Source: Siphonodentalium dalli (taxonomy: Eukaryota; Mollusca; Scaphopoda; Gadilida; Siphonodentaliidae). From it: a stretch of 64,000 bases of DNA. The notes below the pieces were generated by a model, which saw only the letters and a program-made list of their open reading frames with translations, did not search any database and was not told the DNA's origin. Location: contig CP136062.1 in assembly GCA_032622095.1 (NCBI GenBank), positions 53,985,849-54,049,848 on the forward strand, written 5' to 3'. The position numbers and the translations under genes are program-made. This document shows positions 35,241 through 48,158 of the stretch, in pieces (within the stretch, counting starts at the first letter, position 1; every line of letters starts with the position of its first letter).

Positions 35241-35789
35241 CACAGACGCTCTTTATTGAGAACACTCTTTATCATATATCGATTTTGAAAGACGGAAGCA
35301 CAGACGCTCTTTATAAGCAGAGACGATTGTAATGTTAGCTTGGCTGACAAATATCCAATACGTGTTAACACTTCCTCTTATGAAGGCCGATGTATGGCCA
35401 TCACAACCTCCTATTTGTGGCCTCGTGTGTCTGATGTAATTATGTTCTGAAATCCTAAATTTAAAGAACGTCTGTCTAACGTTATGTGCGAAAAATGGAA
35501 TACACGACTATGACCTTTATAATGTTTTGTTTCAGTATGTTGATATTTGTTTGTTTAAACATATTTTATTTGTTGATAGAACAAGCAAATGCTAAACTTT
35601 GATATATTGCACTATATACGAAGATGTGCTAAAATCGAAGCAAATTTGAATTATAATACATTATTCGTGAAACCAGCTAGACGAATCTACTAACATGGCA
35701 AGACACTGGCAATATAACCGCAGAATCATGGGCAGCCATTATTAATCAACTCAAAAGAACGGCTTAGCATTATCAAACAGATTCAAACT

Positions 35790-35880
35790 GATGTGACATC
35801 GTTATGAAAGATGGCACCCTGTGTAGTGACTTGACGTGACGTCGTTATGAAAGATGGAACCATTTGTAGTGAATTTACCA
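35790..35880. repeat. 46-bp direct duplication
   Basis: TCGTTATGAAAGATGG with matching flanks (GATGTGACA… / GACGTGACG…, …TTTGTAGTGA) occurs at about 35792 and 35838. Confidence 0.65.
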
Positions 35881-36429
35881 TAAACTCTCGTTTCCACGTG
35901 AGACTTCCGAGATTCTAAATGAAATAATTTCAATGAGTTGTTGGTGGGACCGCGTGCCCATGTGTTTACGAATAATTAGATTCTAAGTATCTCAAGTGGA
36001 ATTCGGCTTCCGTTAAGTGGTGACACCATGGGGAGTCGACGGGAAGATCTTGTTTCACGGTTCCTAACGGCCACATCGCGAAATCTTACAACATGAATTC
36101 CTGTTTGAATTCATCTGCATAAAATGTAAAACTAGTAATTGCACCCCTTTGTCACATTTCAAGGGCGAAACTAGTATATGAATCGCTGGATGAACACAAG
36201 AACTCCAGACATTTTGAACTCTTGTTGACAAAATCGATCAGATTTTGAAATTGGGATTGGATTTTCTAGAATTTTGTTTTGCTGTCTTATATGTTTTGGA
36301 TGTTAGTTCGGAATACTTATATTTAAGGAAGGGGTAATGCTATTTTGAAAAAAAAGTGTTTGTGACGCTATTTTGTCAGCTTGGTGTGATTTCCTAAAAA
36401 TGGGGAAATTTTACCCTTCTAAAATAATA

Positions 36430-36560
36430 TAATAAAATAACTCGGTTCAGATATTTTGCCCAAATATCTGGCTCTTCGGGTGAGATTTGTCCATCCCACA
36501 CCGCAGGTCATGATGGATAATAGTATTCCCCCGCCCCTACACATTTTAGAACAGGCACAC
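36430..36560. repeat. Fragment of the 46-49 kb repeat family
   Basis: CCCAAATATCTGGC, GGGTGAGAT.T.TCCATCCCACACC and CAGGTCATGATGGATAAT match 47030-47095. Confidence 0.65.
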
Positions 36561-36840
36561 TAAATGAAAACGTAATAATATTACAACAGTTTCTGATGTA
36601 ATATCCATGTGGATAGTCAGCATACACCATTTACAACAGTTTCTGTTGTTTCTTGCGCTGGATGGATTATGTCCCTTTACGGTGGTTTGATGGATTCTAT
36701 TCTTCTTCCAGCTGCTTCTAGTCAGAAATTCCGGGCCGTATTCTGGTAAGTTTACTTATATATTATCGCAATTTGGAATAGTATACAACTAATTTGCTCC
36801 AATATTTTCGAGTGATCTATCAGCTAATTTATTGATATCA

Positions 36841-37063
36841 TGTTCAAACACCGCTGTTTTTTGTTTCAATCAAGATTTTTCGACTTTCCACAATTTTAAA
36901 TCAGATTAACAACAATGTCAACATGGGGACTGGAAAAACCAGCGGCAGTTTCTGACCAAAACATAGCTTTAGTGACAATTTTTATCCAAATATTTGTCTG
37001 ATTGAAAATTGGGAAAGTCGAAAAATCTTGATTGATATAAAAAACAGCAGTGTTTGGAACAAC
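36841..37063. mobile_element. Miniature inverted-repeat element, about 220 bp
   Basis: Arms of about 55-60 bp: AAACACCGCTGTTTTTTGTT… from 36847, with CAATCAAGATTTTTCGACTT shared exactly, and its inverse ending near 37055. Target duplication not clear. Confidence 0.75.
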
Positions 37064-38639
37064 ATCAACAAGATATAAAAAATATATCTGCGATAAATCG
37101 CAAACATCTTTCATTTTTTGCGATAAAATACATTGCGATATCTTTGACTGCGATAAATCACAAACAAATTTGCGACACATACCTTTGCGATCGCAAAGGT
37201 ATATGTTAATGTATTTGAGATTTTCGCAAAGTATTTAACATTTTTATCGCAAAGATGTTTGCGATTTTATGATATAAGGGTCTATTCATATTGCACACAC
37301 GCTGGCGAATAATCGCAGCGTTTTTAAAGGTGCGTGTTACCACAACGCAGATCAATTCGTGACAATTTACCTTCCTCAAACAAACACGTCCTGTTCGTGA
37401 CCAATCATCTGCAATCAACCTCGTCATCGAGATAGCCGTTGCAGAGAATGGCATGGTTCACGCGGCCAGCATATACTATCTTGGTACAGTCATTCTCATA
37501 ACTGATGGGCGACAAAATAATAAATGATATACGGAAAGGAATTCAATCGAATTATTTATGACCTGTTAGTCTCGCGCAAATCTGTACCCAAGATTGTGAA
37601 TATATACGGGGATATATGTCATGTTAGAGATTCTCAGTTGGGGAGGCGGGTCCAACTTGAAATCTCCATTTTCACCACTCCCTTGGAACCCGAAATTCCA
37701 CAATGCGTGAATTTTTATTCACACCACTCCCTTGCATGGGTTGACATTTTTCGGTTAGGGTATATTTGAAATCAATTTAAAAAACCTATTCACCCAAACC
37801 CCTTATAATTATGTTGACATTTTCCTAACTGGTACCAAAAATTTACAACTGTTTGGAAATATTGAGATCCTGCAATCCATATGGTCGGATTATTTACAAC
37901 TAATAGACAATTCTTCCAGGATGTTTTTTTTTCACAAATCGGATGAACCCAAAGCACATTTGTGTGCCATTCCTGCCAACCACAATGCAATTAATTGTCG
38001 CTTTTTAGACTGCAGATAACACCGACTATCTGGCATTTTGCAACTGAATCAACTATTACGGAAAGAACATTCACATAATAGGTAAAATATTTGGCATTTT
38101 TCAACTGAATCAACTATTACTGGTAGAACATTCACATAATAGATCGAATATTTGGCCACGATTGATAGTCGTGTTCCGTTTGACATGTGCGATCACTGAT
38201 GATAAGCCGCCAATGCACTGAGAAAAAAAGGTTGGTCAATATGACTAACTTGGGTTAGTCAACAGCTTGTCCTGGAGATGACTAAGGTTAGTCAAAATGA
38301 CTACCTGGAAAAGTTAGTCATCATGACTAAGTTAGTAGTAGTCAACATGACCAACATATGCTTAGTCAACATGACTAATATTGAGAAGTTGGTCATCATG
38401 ACTGTGTTAGTAGTAGTCAACATGACCAGCATATGCTTAGTCAACATGACTAACATTGAGTCATATTGACTAATATTGCATGATTTGAGTCATATTGACT
38501 AATTATATTTGAGTCAAAATGACTAAAGTAAGTTTAGTCAGCATGACTAGAACTGAGTTAGGATATCCCTGGCCTGTTCCCTGCACGTAGAGTAAAATGT
38601 GTCTGAATGTCTAAACTAATGGGCCGTAATTCTTAATTT

Positions 38640-40150
38640 GTGTGTAATAATATGAAAAAAACTAATTTGCGATAAATCGCAAACTTCTATACAATAAATA
38701 TACATGTATGCGATTTAGTGCAAAGGTTTTCGATTTATAACAAATGTTTGAAATTAATCAAATCAATTTGCTTTAACCGTATAAACATAAATCAGACAGG
38801 TCGGCGTGAACTCCAATCGCTCTATAATAACACGGTCAGTCTAACATAGACCGACCGATTGGTCATTCACAGCCAGAATGCATGTGTGATGAGGGGAGTA
38901 AATCTTTGTGATAAATCACAAAACGACTTTGTGAAAAATCACAAGCACCTTTGCGATAACTCGCAAACCTTTGCAATAAATTTCAAGCATCTTTACGATA
39001 ACTCTCAAACTACTTGGTGATTATACTTTACGATTTATCGTTGGCATGTTTGAGATTTATTACAAAGGATTGTGATTTATTGCAGATATATTGTTATGTG
39101 TTCATGTTGGCACTAATAAGACATCTTAAACAGGTCTGGATGAACCACAAATCGATCTATAATAGCATGGTCGGGCTAAAATAGACTGATCGGTCTTTCA
39201 CAGCCAACATACAAGGGAAGAAAACCAATACTTAAAACAAAAATTAATTCTCTGATCTCTTTTGGAGATTTTTTACTCAGAATATTCAAAATTAAAACAA
39301 CTTTGCGATCAATCACAAAACAACTTTGCAAAAAATCACAAACACCTTTACGATAACTCCCAAACCTTTGCGATAAATCTCAAACATCTTTACGATAACT
39401 CTCAATTAACTACTTGGTGATTATACTTTGCGATTTATCGCAAGAAAAACGCAAATATGTTTCAGATTTATCACAATTCAGATTTATTAAAATAGACCAA
39501 TCATTCTTTCACAGGCAGCATGTACCTTGTATCATGTATCTGGGATAAGGGGAGTAACTCTAAACGGTTCTATTATTATCGATCAACCTATACTTAAAAA
39601 ACAAAACAAAATTAGTTCGGATGTTTTTATCAAGACAACATATAATTATTCACTGAGAACATTCAAAGTTAAAACAACTTTGCGTACAACGAAAACATAT
39701 TTCTGATAAATCGCCAACTACCGTACTTGGCGATTTATCACAAAGGTTTGCGATTAATCGCAATGATTGAATTATATTGTTATATGTGGGCACTAATGGG
39801 ATTGAACCATATAACCATTATCAATCAGATCCTTGTATATGACAACACTTCACTATAGCCGATGTGAGTCTAGAAGCTTATTCACACTACCATTACATAC
39901 ACTTGAATTAGATACTAACTATCGAGATATTGTAACAGGTCTGGGTGAACCACTTACCGATCTATAATAGACTAAAATACACTAAAATAAACCGATCGGT
40001 ATTTCACAGCCAGCATGCATCCGGGATAAGGGGAGTCACTCTAAACTGTTTTATTGTTATCTCTCGACCAATACGTAAACAAAATTAATTCTGATTTCTT
40101 TTGCAAGACACCGAATAATTATTTACTGTATACTGAGAATATTGAAAATA
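38640..40150. repeat. Degenerate tandem repeat of about 400 bp, about four units
   Basis: Repeating blocks in order: 'CAGGTC.GG.TGAACC', 'CGATCTATAATA', 'GACCGATCGGT.TTTCACAGCCAGCATGCAT' in variants, 'GATAAGGGGAGTAA', 'AAAACAAAATTAATTC' and TTTGCGATAAATCGCAAA clusters. Units start near 38790, 39120, 39470 and 39930. Confidence 0.65.
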
Positions 40151-41320
40151 AACATACATGTACATGTATACAGATATTAAAACAAACAAATTCGCTCAGA
40201 CCTTTCTTTATACCATAATAAATATCGCGTAAATAGTATGTACTTGTTGTGGTTCCTACACTGCATTATGTTAACAAAGCCAAATTCAGTTCGAGAACCT
40301 GTTGTAAAGTATGTAAATAGCATGCGACAAGCAAAATACTCAACAATGGGGTTACCACACTAATGAACTGTAGTTAATTAAAACTGGCACCATGTTGTTT
40401 GCAAAATACTGTTGTAGCGCTCACTAGTCCTCGCCACAAGGTTATGGTGTGGAATGGGTCACCAGAGTCACTCTCCCAAAAAAATTGCCACATTGTTGAG
40501 TGTTTTGCTTATCGTACACTTCCGATGTGCGTTATCGGTATATGAACAAACAAACAAACCTCACACAGAGGGTTCATGTATTTAATATATGATCCATTTT
40601 GGTACAGCCATAGTGAATAAATTATTCTCCATTCGCAGCTATGCGTCATCGAGTCAATGTCATTGCTTGATCACCAGAGCCATATATAATGTGGAATTTC
40701 GCGAATATGGTTTCCAATTATGGAAGAGGTTATTTCCCAGCAAAGCGGAAATGCCCGAATCGTTATGAATGATAGCCACACATGTTTGATAAGAACATGA
40801 TGCATCTGGACATTGGAATGGTCTACATGTTCATGTACCTGTATATACATGTATATACAGCTCTAATTGACCACCCCCTAACGACGTTGACACCGATATT
40901 ACCGCTGATATATTGTTGATGATGCTATTAACCATGATCAATCCTCCCATGGCCGACCTTCGTACCTTTTTAAAGTCAGCATTATAACCACCACATAGTT
41001 TTATTTCTGGCATGGCTTGACGCTGCATTGATGATGCAGTTGCGAATGTCATATTTTTCAGTTTAATGAACGTACACCACGGCAACTGCACCATGAGCGA
41101 ATGGCAAGTACACTGCGTCCCAACTGTAGTTAGCCGGTGGAGCTGCAGTGTCGTTGCATTTCGGCCGCGGCGGCGACGCTAACCGCACTGAGGTTAAGTG
41201 AACACTTGTTTTGTCCAGTTAGGTAGTTAACACAGTGCATGGCGCTCACGAAAAGCTGGACTGGGTGTACATGTAAGGTGGCCATGTGAAAAATTAATGC
41301 TGAGTTCAAATCGCAAAATA

Positions 41321-41366
41321 TTAATAGTACTGTAGAAAAATCTTTCTACAGTACCAGTACTATTAA
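41321..41366. repeat. Imperfect hairpin
   Basis: TTAATAGTACTGTAGAAA is inverted by TTTCTACAGTACCAGTACTATTAA with a 6-nt bulge. Confidence 0.6.
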
Positions 41367-41443
41367 TAATATGGTTGAACGGCGGTATGGTATAACCGGT
41401 GTCATTAACGCCCTACAACCTTGTTAAAGAGGACGATTAATTA

Positions 41444-41907
41444 GAGCATAGCTGTAGTACGTTACTACATGTACATGTAAAAGCTTGTGATGGATTCAGT
41501 GATAATGTGTGTCCAAGAATTGGATCCGTATCTCCGAGATTATCCATCATTTCATAAATACAATATCACAACAATATCACAGCATCATCGGCGTTTCAAT
41601 TAAAAGAATAACAGACACCGTAACTGGGCAATATGTCATGGCGACATGGTTCTCAAATCACTTTTCGATGAAAATTGAAGAATAGCTGTAGTACGTTACT
41701 AAAAGCTTGCGATGGATTCAGTGATAATGTGTGTCCCAGAATTGGATCCGCATCTCCGAGAATATCCGTCATTTCATAACTATTTCACAACAATATCACA
41801 GTCAGCGTCACCGGCGTTTCGATCAAAAGAATAGCCGACTCCATAACTGGGCGACATGTCATGGCGACATGGTTCTCAAATCACGCTTCGATGAAAATTG
41901 AAGAATA
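41444..41907. repeat. Tandem duplication, two units of about 235 bp
   Basis: Both units contain AGCTGTAGTACGTTACTA, AAAAGCTTG.GATGGATTC, CATTTCATAA and TGTCATGGCGACATGGTTCT in the same order and end CGATGAAAATTGAAGAATA. The second starts near 41682. Confidence 0.9.
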
Positions 41908-43050
41908 TGATCCATCTTCCTTTGTACAGGTACTCGTACGTTGTAGCCTTGAACATGCAACAAACTTGTGACTGACTCATGAGTCATGACTGATATGTGA
42001 CGTCATAATTCCGACTAATGTCTCGTAATCCTAATCACTAGTGGTTGACTCTTATCCGACTTGTAGTTAATTGGATGGTTTATAATTGTGTGAAACTTAA
42101 GTATCTGACTATCTGTCTTTTGAAATTCACAACATTGTCGTGCATGTCATTATCAAACTTGTGTAATCAGTCCCACTGGCACTGAATTCATTGACTCCGC
42201 CTGTTTTTGGAGGTTATAACCTCTTGTCCCTTTCATATACAAACATAATCCAGACAATGCTAACAATATTCCAGGTTATTAAGAAGCAAGTTAGGTCCAA
42301 TTTCACACACAAAAATATGTTGATAAATTTCCGAGAAGTTTACTTCCGTATTCTTAAAGACCTCCAGCCAGAGAACAACGTACCTAATTGGGCACACGCT
42401 ACATCGTGTAAGCCGAGGTCGATTCCAACATAAAATGTGTAAGCCTGCTATTAGTTTGTGTTTTCTTCATTTTTATATACTGTTCAAGGTCCAATTATTT
42501 GCTAAAACAATCAAAAACAAGAGAAGTTTGTAAACACGAACAACAACGCACATGGTTCATTCACCGGAAGAATATTTCGATTTTTCTCACTATAAACCTC
42601 GTACCATAAGTGCAGGGGTAAAATAATTATGCCGCTTGAATGATAACGTTATGTAGTTTCTGGAACACTTAAATGCGATACGGTAATAATTATAAAACGT
42701 AGCTTGTTTTCAGTAGCTATATATCTACTTATAATTGTTTTTTTTTCATTGTCAAATTGACTAACTCAGAATTAGTCATGATGACTCGTGGGACGGCACG
42801 GGTTAGTCAAAATGACTCCAAATATCCATGACTAACCCAAAGGTAATCATATTGACCCGTTATTGTTCTCAGTGTGACGATCAAATTGAAATAAATTGCT
42901 CATGCGAACAGCGCCCTGGCGACAGAATTCGACCTGAAACGACGCGTGTGTGACTCTTAAGGTCGAATTCTGAGTCCCATCACTTATTCTATTTGAATGG
43001 TGGTTCATCAATTCTAGTGCCGCATTGTCATTGTTGCCACCGGCTATATA

Positions 43051-43735
43051 AATGAGCACTCGATGGTGGGGAGGAGGTCTGAAAAACAATCGTTCATACA
43101 CAGGGTTGATCATAAAAATCCCTCCCAACCATGGGTCCACCATCCTCCCTACATGCAAATATATTGTTTTTCTCCAACATATTGGGGTCCCATCCCCTCT
43201 TTCCCCATATATTTTACTGGATATCACATGTTTGGGTGTAACTGTTTTAAATAAGCTTTATACAGAAATACGATTTTTGTCAGACTCAGCTAACTATAAG
43301 TAAAAGTTTGAAAGATCTGAATCATTCACTTTTGATAATTTTGAGTGATAGTAGCAATTATGTACATAAAACTCCTGTAATCTGCGTTGTGATCGTACTA
43401 TAAGGTGTTATACACGTTTCAAATTCGAATAAAATATGCATATTTATGCTCATCTGCATGGAATTGAAACCCCTATTTCTATGTTAGTCCTGTAGTAAAT
43501 ATTTATCCAGTTAATTATAAATTGTTCCCTTAAAACGTATGTCATTGTTATGGCATGGCGCGTGATACTCAACATATACCTGAGTAGACTTGATACCTCA
43601 GTTCAATCGAACTGAGGAAAATTAAAGTTAATGTGTCAACATATATTTATATGTGGTCACCCCCAACCAAAATTATTTTATCATCCACCACCCGCTCTAG
43701 CCCTGTGTACGAATGTTTTCGTCAGACCGGCCCCT
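43051..43735. repeat. Distant diverged inverted repeat
   Basis: GAAAAACAATCGTTCATACACAGGG near 43080 is matched by the inverse of CCCTGTGTACGAATGTTTTCGTC near 43700. Weak but with matching surroundings (GGTGGGGAGG / CCACCACCCGC). Lies inside the 37276-43854 element. Confidence 0.35.
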
Positions 43736-43969
43736 ATTGGGGGGGGACTGTTAGCAGTGGGAGGAAAGATAGACATCGAACACACGTAGAGCCGCTCGAC
43801 CTTAAAAAACGCGGCGATTAATCACCAGCGCGTGTGCAATATGAATAGACCCTTAAATTGCAAATATGTTTGCAATTTATCACAAGATATGTTTGTGATG
43901 TTTGCGAAGTATTTTACGATCTATCGTAAAGATGTTTATCGCAAAGTTTTGCGATTTATAAAAAAACCA

Positions 43970-45085
43970 TGCACATGTATTTGTACATAGTTAGAGAGTG
44001 ACAGGAGGGTTTTCAAAACTTGAATCTAAATTGGGGGGGGGGGGCGGGTGCTGAGCTGCCTTTTTGTCCATAGTAATTAGTATACAATATTGTTACTTCA
44101 TTTTCAGGGCTGCATAATTAAGGAGTTACATGTCTATGTATTTCATGTTTAAATACAATGTAGTAGTTATATCAGTGAATATGTACATTGTATATTGTGT
44201 ATTATAGTGGGTGGGGCCTGTGGTGGCCAGTGGTCCAATGAGTACAGCACCGGTCACCAAGCTGTAGGACCTCAACTCGTGACAGACAGGGGTTCGTTTC
44301 TATGTGGCCACCTCTGCTCCAACTTCCTGCCTGAAATAAACTTTCCGATGATAGGTGGTTTACATATATGTGCAGACGGTGCATCGTGACTACCTATTGT
44401 AGGTGACTAACCATAGACCACATGGTTTCCACCACCAACAAATGATATGGCCTCATTGTTATATCGCCTTAGTTGTGAGCGACATAAAACATAATCGATT
44501 ACCATTTCCATTGTCGATTAATCTGCATTATTTATTTCGACGTCGGAAAATGACGGGTATTATTGAATACCGTGGTTGTTTTACACAGTTTAATCTACAA
44601 CAGAAGGGTTAACAACATTTGATCGCTTATCAATGGGATTTCGAACCATGAGTACTACTAACTTATGTTGCAAACAGTCGGCAGTTCATTTGATGATGCG
44701 ACATGGTAACTCTTCAGGTCCTTGTATATTCTACAAATTGGCGGCACGGCAGCTTTGAACTTATGGCGACGTCATTGTATATTTATTCTTGAAAGGCGGC
44801 ACTATGTCTTTGAAATATGCCGACTGTCACCGTGTTCAATGAACTGAATGCACTCGCCCTTGTATCTGATTGGACCAATGGGGAGTTGATTGACATTCTC
44901 TGGAAACCAAGGAACCTACACCATTTTAGTCAGCAATGTTCTCCGCGATGTCATTTGCGAGTATACTTTATTTGCATATACTTAGATGTTACTACTACAG
45001 GCTATCGAGTATCGTGCGGTGAATGAAACTCGATATAAAAAAATTGTGGAAAGCGACTTAAAACCCAAAATAAATAAATGTGTTA
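43970..45085. other. No gene recognised
   Basis: Includes a G12 run (44033-44044). Short open frames of 60-89 codons have no recognisable protein character. Confidence 0.45.
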
Positions 45086-45129
45086 GAAAATATTCAATTC
45101 AATTCAATTTCATTTATTTATTTTATATT

Positions 45130-45215
45130 TGTGGTTTTACGTCGCTTCCTACAATTAAGCGATATCACAGCAAAGCCAAATTAATTGTTGGCAGAGGAAA
45201 CCATGTGTGCTGCAC
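45130..45215. repeat. Fragment resembling a mollusc dispersed repeat
   Basis: GGTTTTACGTCGCTTCCTAC…AAGCGATATCAC…GAGGAAACCATG recalls the 'TTTTACG(C/T)CGC…AGCAATATCAC' repeats seen in gastropod genomes. The comparison is from memory and not computed. Confidence 0.3.
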
Positions 45216-45294
45216 TTTGTCGTGTACAATTAAGTACTTTTTAAAATTTAAGTAATGTATGCACCGTCTGCTCGCATGTTAACCACGGACCATC

Positions 45295-45470
45295 GTGATG
45301 GTGAAGGTAGCCCGTGTTTCCTCTGCTAATATTCCCATGTTATTATACTAGTAATTAGATGAAGGTAGCCTGTGTTTCCTCTGTCCTTCCCATGTTATTA
45401 TAATTAGATGTGCGTATAGTCCGTGTTTCCTCTGTTCCTCCCATGTCAGTATAATATTATGCCTACGTGG
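45295..45470. repeat. Degenerate tandem repeat of about 60 bp, three units
   Basis: CCCGTGTTTCCTCTG…TCCCATGTTATTATA…TAGATG recurs near 45310, 45367 and 45420. Confidence 0.7.
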
Positions 45471-45862
45471 TCAGTGGCATATACAGGTAGTCGAGGGCTC
45501 CGCCTGTCTGTCCGAGCATATCACCTTGTAACTCGGGTGTTTGTTATTTTTTGGCACGATGAAAGCACAGGTTGGTACCCAAATTAATTGGGCTAATTAT
45601 TCAAGGTACATGTATGTATGTAATTTGTTCCATATTTCTGATGTACGATAAAGATCGATTTCATGACAATTAGGTTTTGGAAACTGATTTTTGATCTATA
45701 ATTTTAGATGTATATTTCAGACATTGAGCATCTGGTTGAATTTTCTGTGGGACGATGGATCACATCTATCCTCAAGCTACTTATGTCATTTATTTACAAT
45801 GTGGAGGGGTATATATGCTTGAAACTCCACCACAGTTCAATTCACACCAGGTTCTCAGCTTC

Positions 45863-46115
45863 TGTAAATGTCAGATTACATTGGCCATGTAATTTTACGA
45901 TTAAACCGTAAATTCACATTACGATGATGGCGTAATTTTACGACAGTTTCTGATGGTCCAATTGCTGCCAACAGTTCCTGTCGTAATATTACGATCATTT
46001 TGTAAATATACGATCAAATTTGTAAATGTCAGATTACGTTGATCTCGTAATTTTACGACAGTTTCTGATGGTCCAATTGCTGCCAACAGTTTCTGTCGTA
46101 ATATTACGATGAATT
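45863..46115. repeat. Duplicated block with TCGTAATATTACGA palindromes
   Basis: TGTAAATGTCAGATTAC starts both units (45863, 46021). Each contains ACGACAGTTTCTGATGGTCC, AATTGCTGCCAACAGTT and TGTCGTAATATTACGAT. The first unit carries about 45 extra bases. Confidence 0.85.
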
Positions 46116-46125
46116 TGTTTTAGTG

Positions 46126-47151
46126 CAGCCCGTGTGGGATAGCTGGGTGAGATTTCCCTGTATCGCCCAACATGTGACCAGCTGTCTCACCCTACCTACG
46201 TGACTGCTTTACCTATTTAATTAACAGCCGGAACTAATTTAACAAACCGTCATCATGTTTTCTGTGAACTAAAACAATGGTGACCAACCAGTTACGCTTC
46301 ACGTTTCAAGTAAATAAACACGGACGAATTCCTTCGACATAACATCACTTGCCGACGCAGAATTGCACAACATGTAATATAAACGACTAATTGTGCGAAC
46401 ACATTCCATCAAACGGAAGGCCCCAAGCGAAATTGGCATTACTTGCACATTTCGTAACACGTAAACAATAGCAGCTTCACAAATAACAAACGAAATAGTT
46501 CTGCATTCGAACAGTTGTCATCGTTGCAATAAATCGTCGAACGCGTCTAGCTAACATTTGTCTGTCATATATACACATGTTTCCTTTTCTAATGGACAAA
46601 TCCCATGACAAACACGATTACTCTAGTTGTTTATACTTCATATCAATACGCGCGTTTCTCGGAATATATGCAGGTGCAACGATGTGACGTATTCATGTCG
46701 ATTTCATAACACCATGTCGAGTTCACTCTAACGTATTAACCGTGCGTTCACGGATAGCGCGCTTTGTTTTTACAGTATATACTATAAGTACTATAAGTAT
46801 ATACCGAAATCATCCCAGATAATCACTAATATCGTATCAGATTTCTCCCCAGATGTACCGTTACGAAGCTTCTGGAAAGTGCCAAAGATTGGTATAAAAC
46901 AAAACAATCGGAATGAGGCTCATGGGTTGGGAGAAATATTATCCATCATGACCTGGGATGTGGGCATGGAAAAATCTCACACTGGGGGCCAGATATTTTG
47001 TCCAGACACTCGTCAAGCCTCGTGTCCGGCCCAAATATCTGGCCCCTCGGGTGAGATGTTTCCATCCCACACCCCAGGTCATGATGGATAATTTTTCTCC
47101 CAACCCATGAGCCTCATTCCGATTATTCTTCCACCCCTACACATTTTAACA
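46126..47151 (+). repeat. Repeat family unit, copy 1 (uninterrupted by Ginger)
   Basis: Matches 47152-47655 plus 49260-49615: GTGTGGGATAGCTGGGT, CCGTCATCATGTTTT, GTAAATAAACACGGACGAAT, CAATAAATCGTCGAAC, AATACGCGCGTTTCTCGGAA and CAGATGTACCGTTACGAAGC-like phrases in the same order. At the site of the Ginger insertion in copy 2, this copy reads straight through (TGTCTGTCATATATAC at about 46559). Confidence 0.85.
46906..47124. mobile_element. 219-bp foldback element inside copy 1
   Basis: Arms start AATCGGAATGAGGCTCATGG at 46906 and end with its inverse at 47124. Roughly 75 bp pair well on each side (…TTATCCATCATGACCTGGG…). The centre also pairs in part (GGCCAGATATTTTG / CCAAATATCTGGCC). Copy 2 has only the first 14 bases (near 49604). 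Confidence 0.85.
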
Positions 47152-48158
47152 CAGGCAGACCATGTGGGATAGCTGGGTAAGATCTCCCTATATCACCCAA
47201 CACGTGACCAGCTGTCTCACCATACCCACGTTACTGATTTACCTATTATAATTAATAGCCGGAACTAATTTAACAATCCGTCATCATGTTTTGTGTGAAC
47301 TAAAACAATGGCGACTAACCAGCTATGTTTCACGTTTCAAGTAAATAAACACGGACGAATTCGTGGACGCTAATACAAATGGAGATAAGCCTCCAACATG
47401 TTAATCGCGAATAACCTTCAACATAACCTCACTTACCGGCGCAGAGTTGCACAACATGCAATATAAACGAATAATTGTTTTAACACATTCCATCAAACAG
47501 AAGGACCCAAGCGAAACTGGCATTACTTGCACATGTCGTAACATGTAAAAATAGCCGCTTCACAAATGACGAACGAAATCGTTCCACATTCGAACAGTTG
47601 TTATCGTTGCAATAAATCGTCGAACACGTCTACTAACATTTGTCTGTCATATATATGTTACAGTCAGATTGTGAAACCAGTCATTCGTGAAATGACTAAA
47701 ATTTTCAGTCATTTCGCGAAACCACTGTGAGGGCCAGTCACTTCATGAAATGACTGAAATTTAGTTATATTCTTTACACAATCTGACTAATTTCAGTCAA
47801 CTTGTGTAATTTGACTGAAATTTCCAGTCATTTCATGAAATGATTGAAATTTAGTTATATTCTTTACACACTCTTACTAATTTCAGTCAACTTGTGTAAT
47901 TTCACTTGTATACTGCAATAATTCACAAAATGACTGGGTGAGCAGTTTGATCTTAAGAAAACACTTCTGAATTGTAAGCACCTGATCAATATTAAGATAG
48001 TCAAACTGTTTGATCTTAAGAAAACACTTAACTGTTTGATACTAAGAAAACACAATTGAACTGTGGTCACTTGGTCAGTATTTAAGACAGATCTTTTAAC
48101 TCATTTCCATTGTTGATTCAGTTTATTGCTCAAACTACTATTCCTTGCTACAATTAAA

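Larger units (their letters stand above)
38216..42874. mobile_element. 4.7-kb element with CACTG ends and GACTAA/TTAGTC arrays, nested
   Basis: The left end CACTGAGAAAAAAAGGTTGG and the right end (inverse of CACTGAGAACAATAACGGGT) continue into GTCAATATGA.TA and GGGTTAGTCA on both sides. Flanks are TG/TG (38214-38215, 42875-42876). Arrays of GACTAAC/GTTAGTC motifs fill 38232-38560 and 42755-42860. CACTG ends with subterminal motif arrays suit a CACTA-like element; the class is an inference. Open frames inside (40831-41094 on -, 42191-42433 on +) are unrecognised. Confidence 0.6.
37276..43854. mobile_element. 6.6-kb inverted-repeat element with GCGATAAATCGC motif arrays at both ends
   Basis: The best-conserved arms are 37276-37332 (AAGGGTCTATTCATATTGCA…) and 43800-43854 (inverse), with few mismatches. 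Matching continues outward into arrays of GCGATAAATCGC-type quasi-palindromes (37071-37275 and 43855-43968), so the true termini may lie there. TAA/TTA flank the GGGTC core. The interior contains a second inverted-repeat element (38216-42874). No transposase recognised. Confidence 0.65.

Noticed and set aside
42191-42433. 80-codon + frame ending CKPRSIPT
   Set aside because: No family recognised and lies inside a transposable element.
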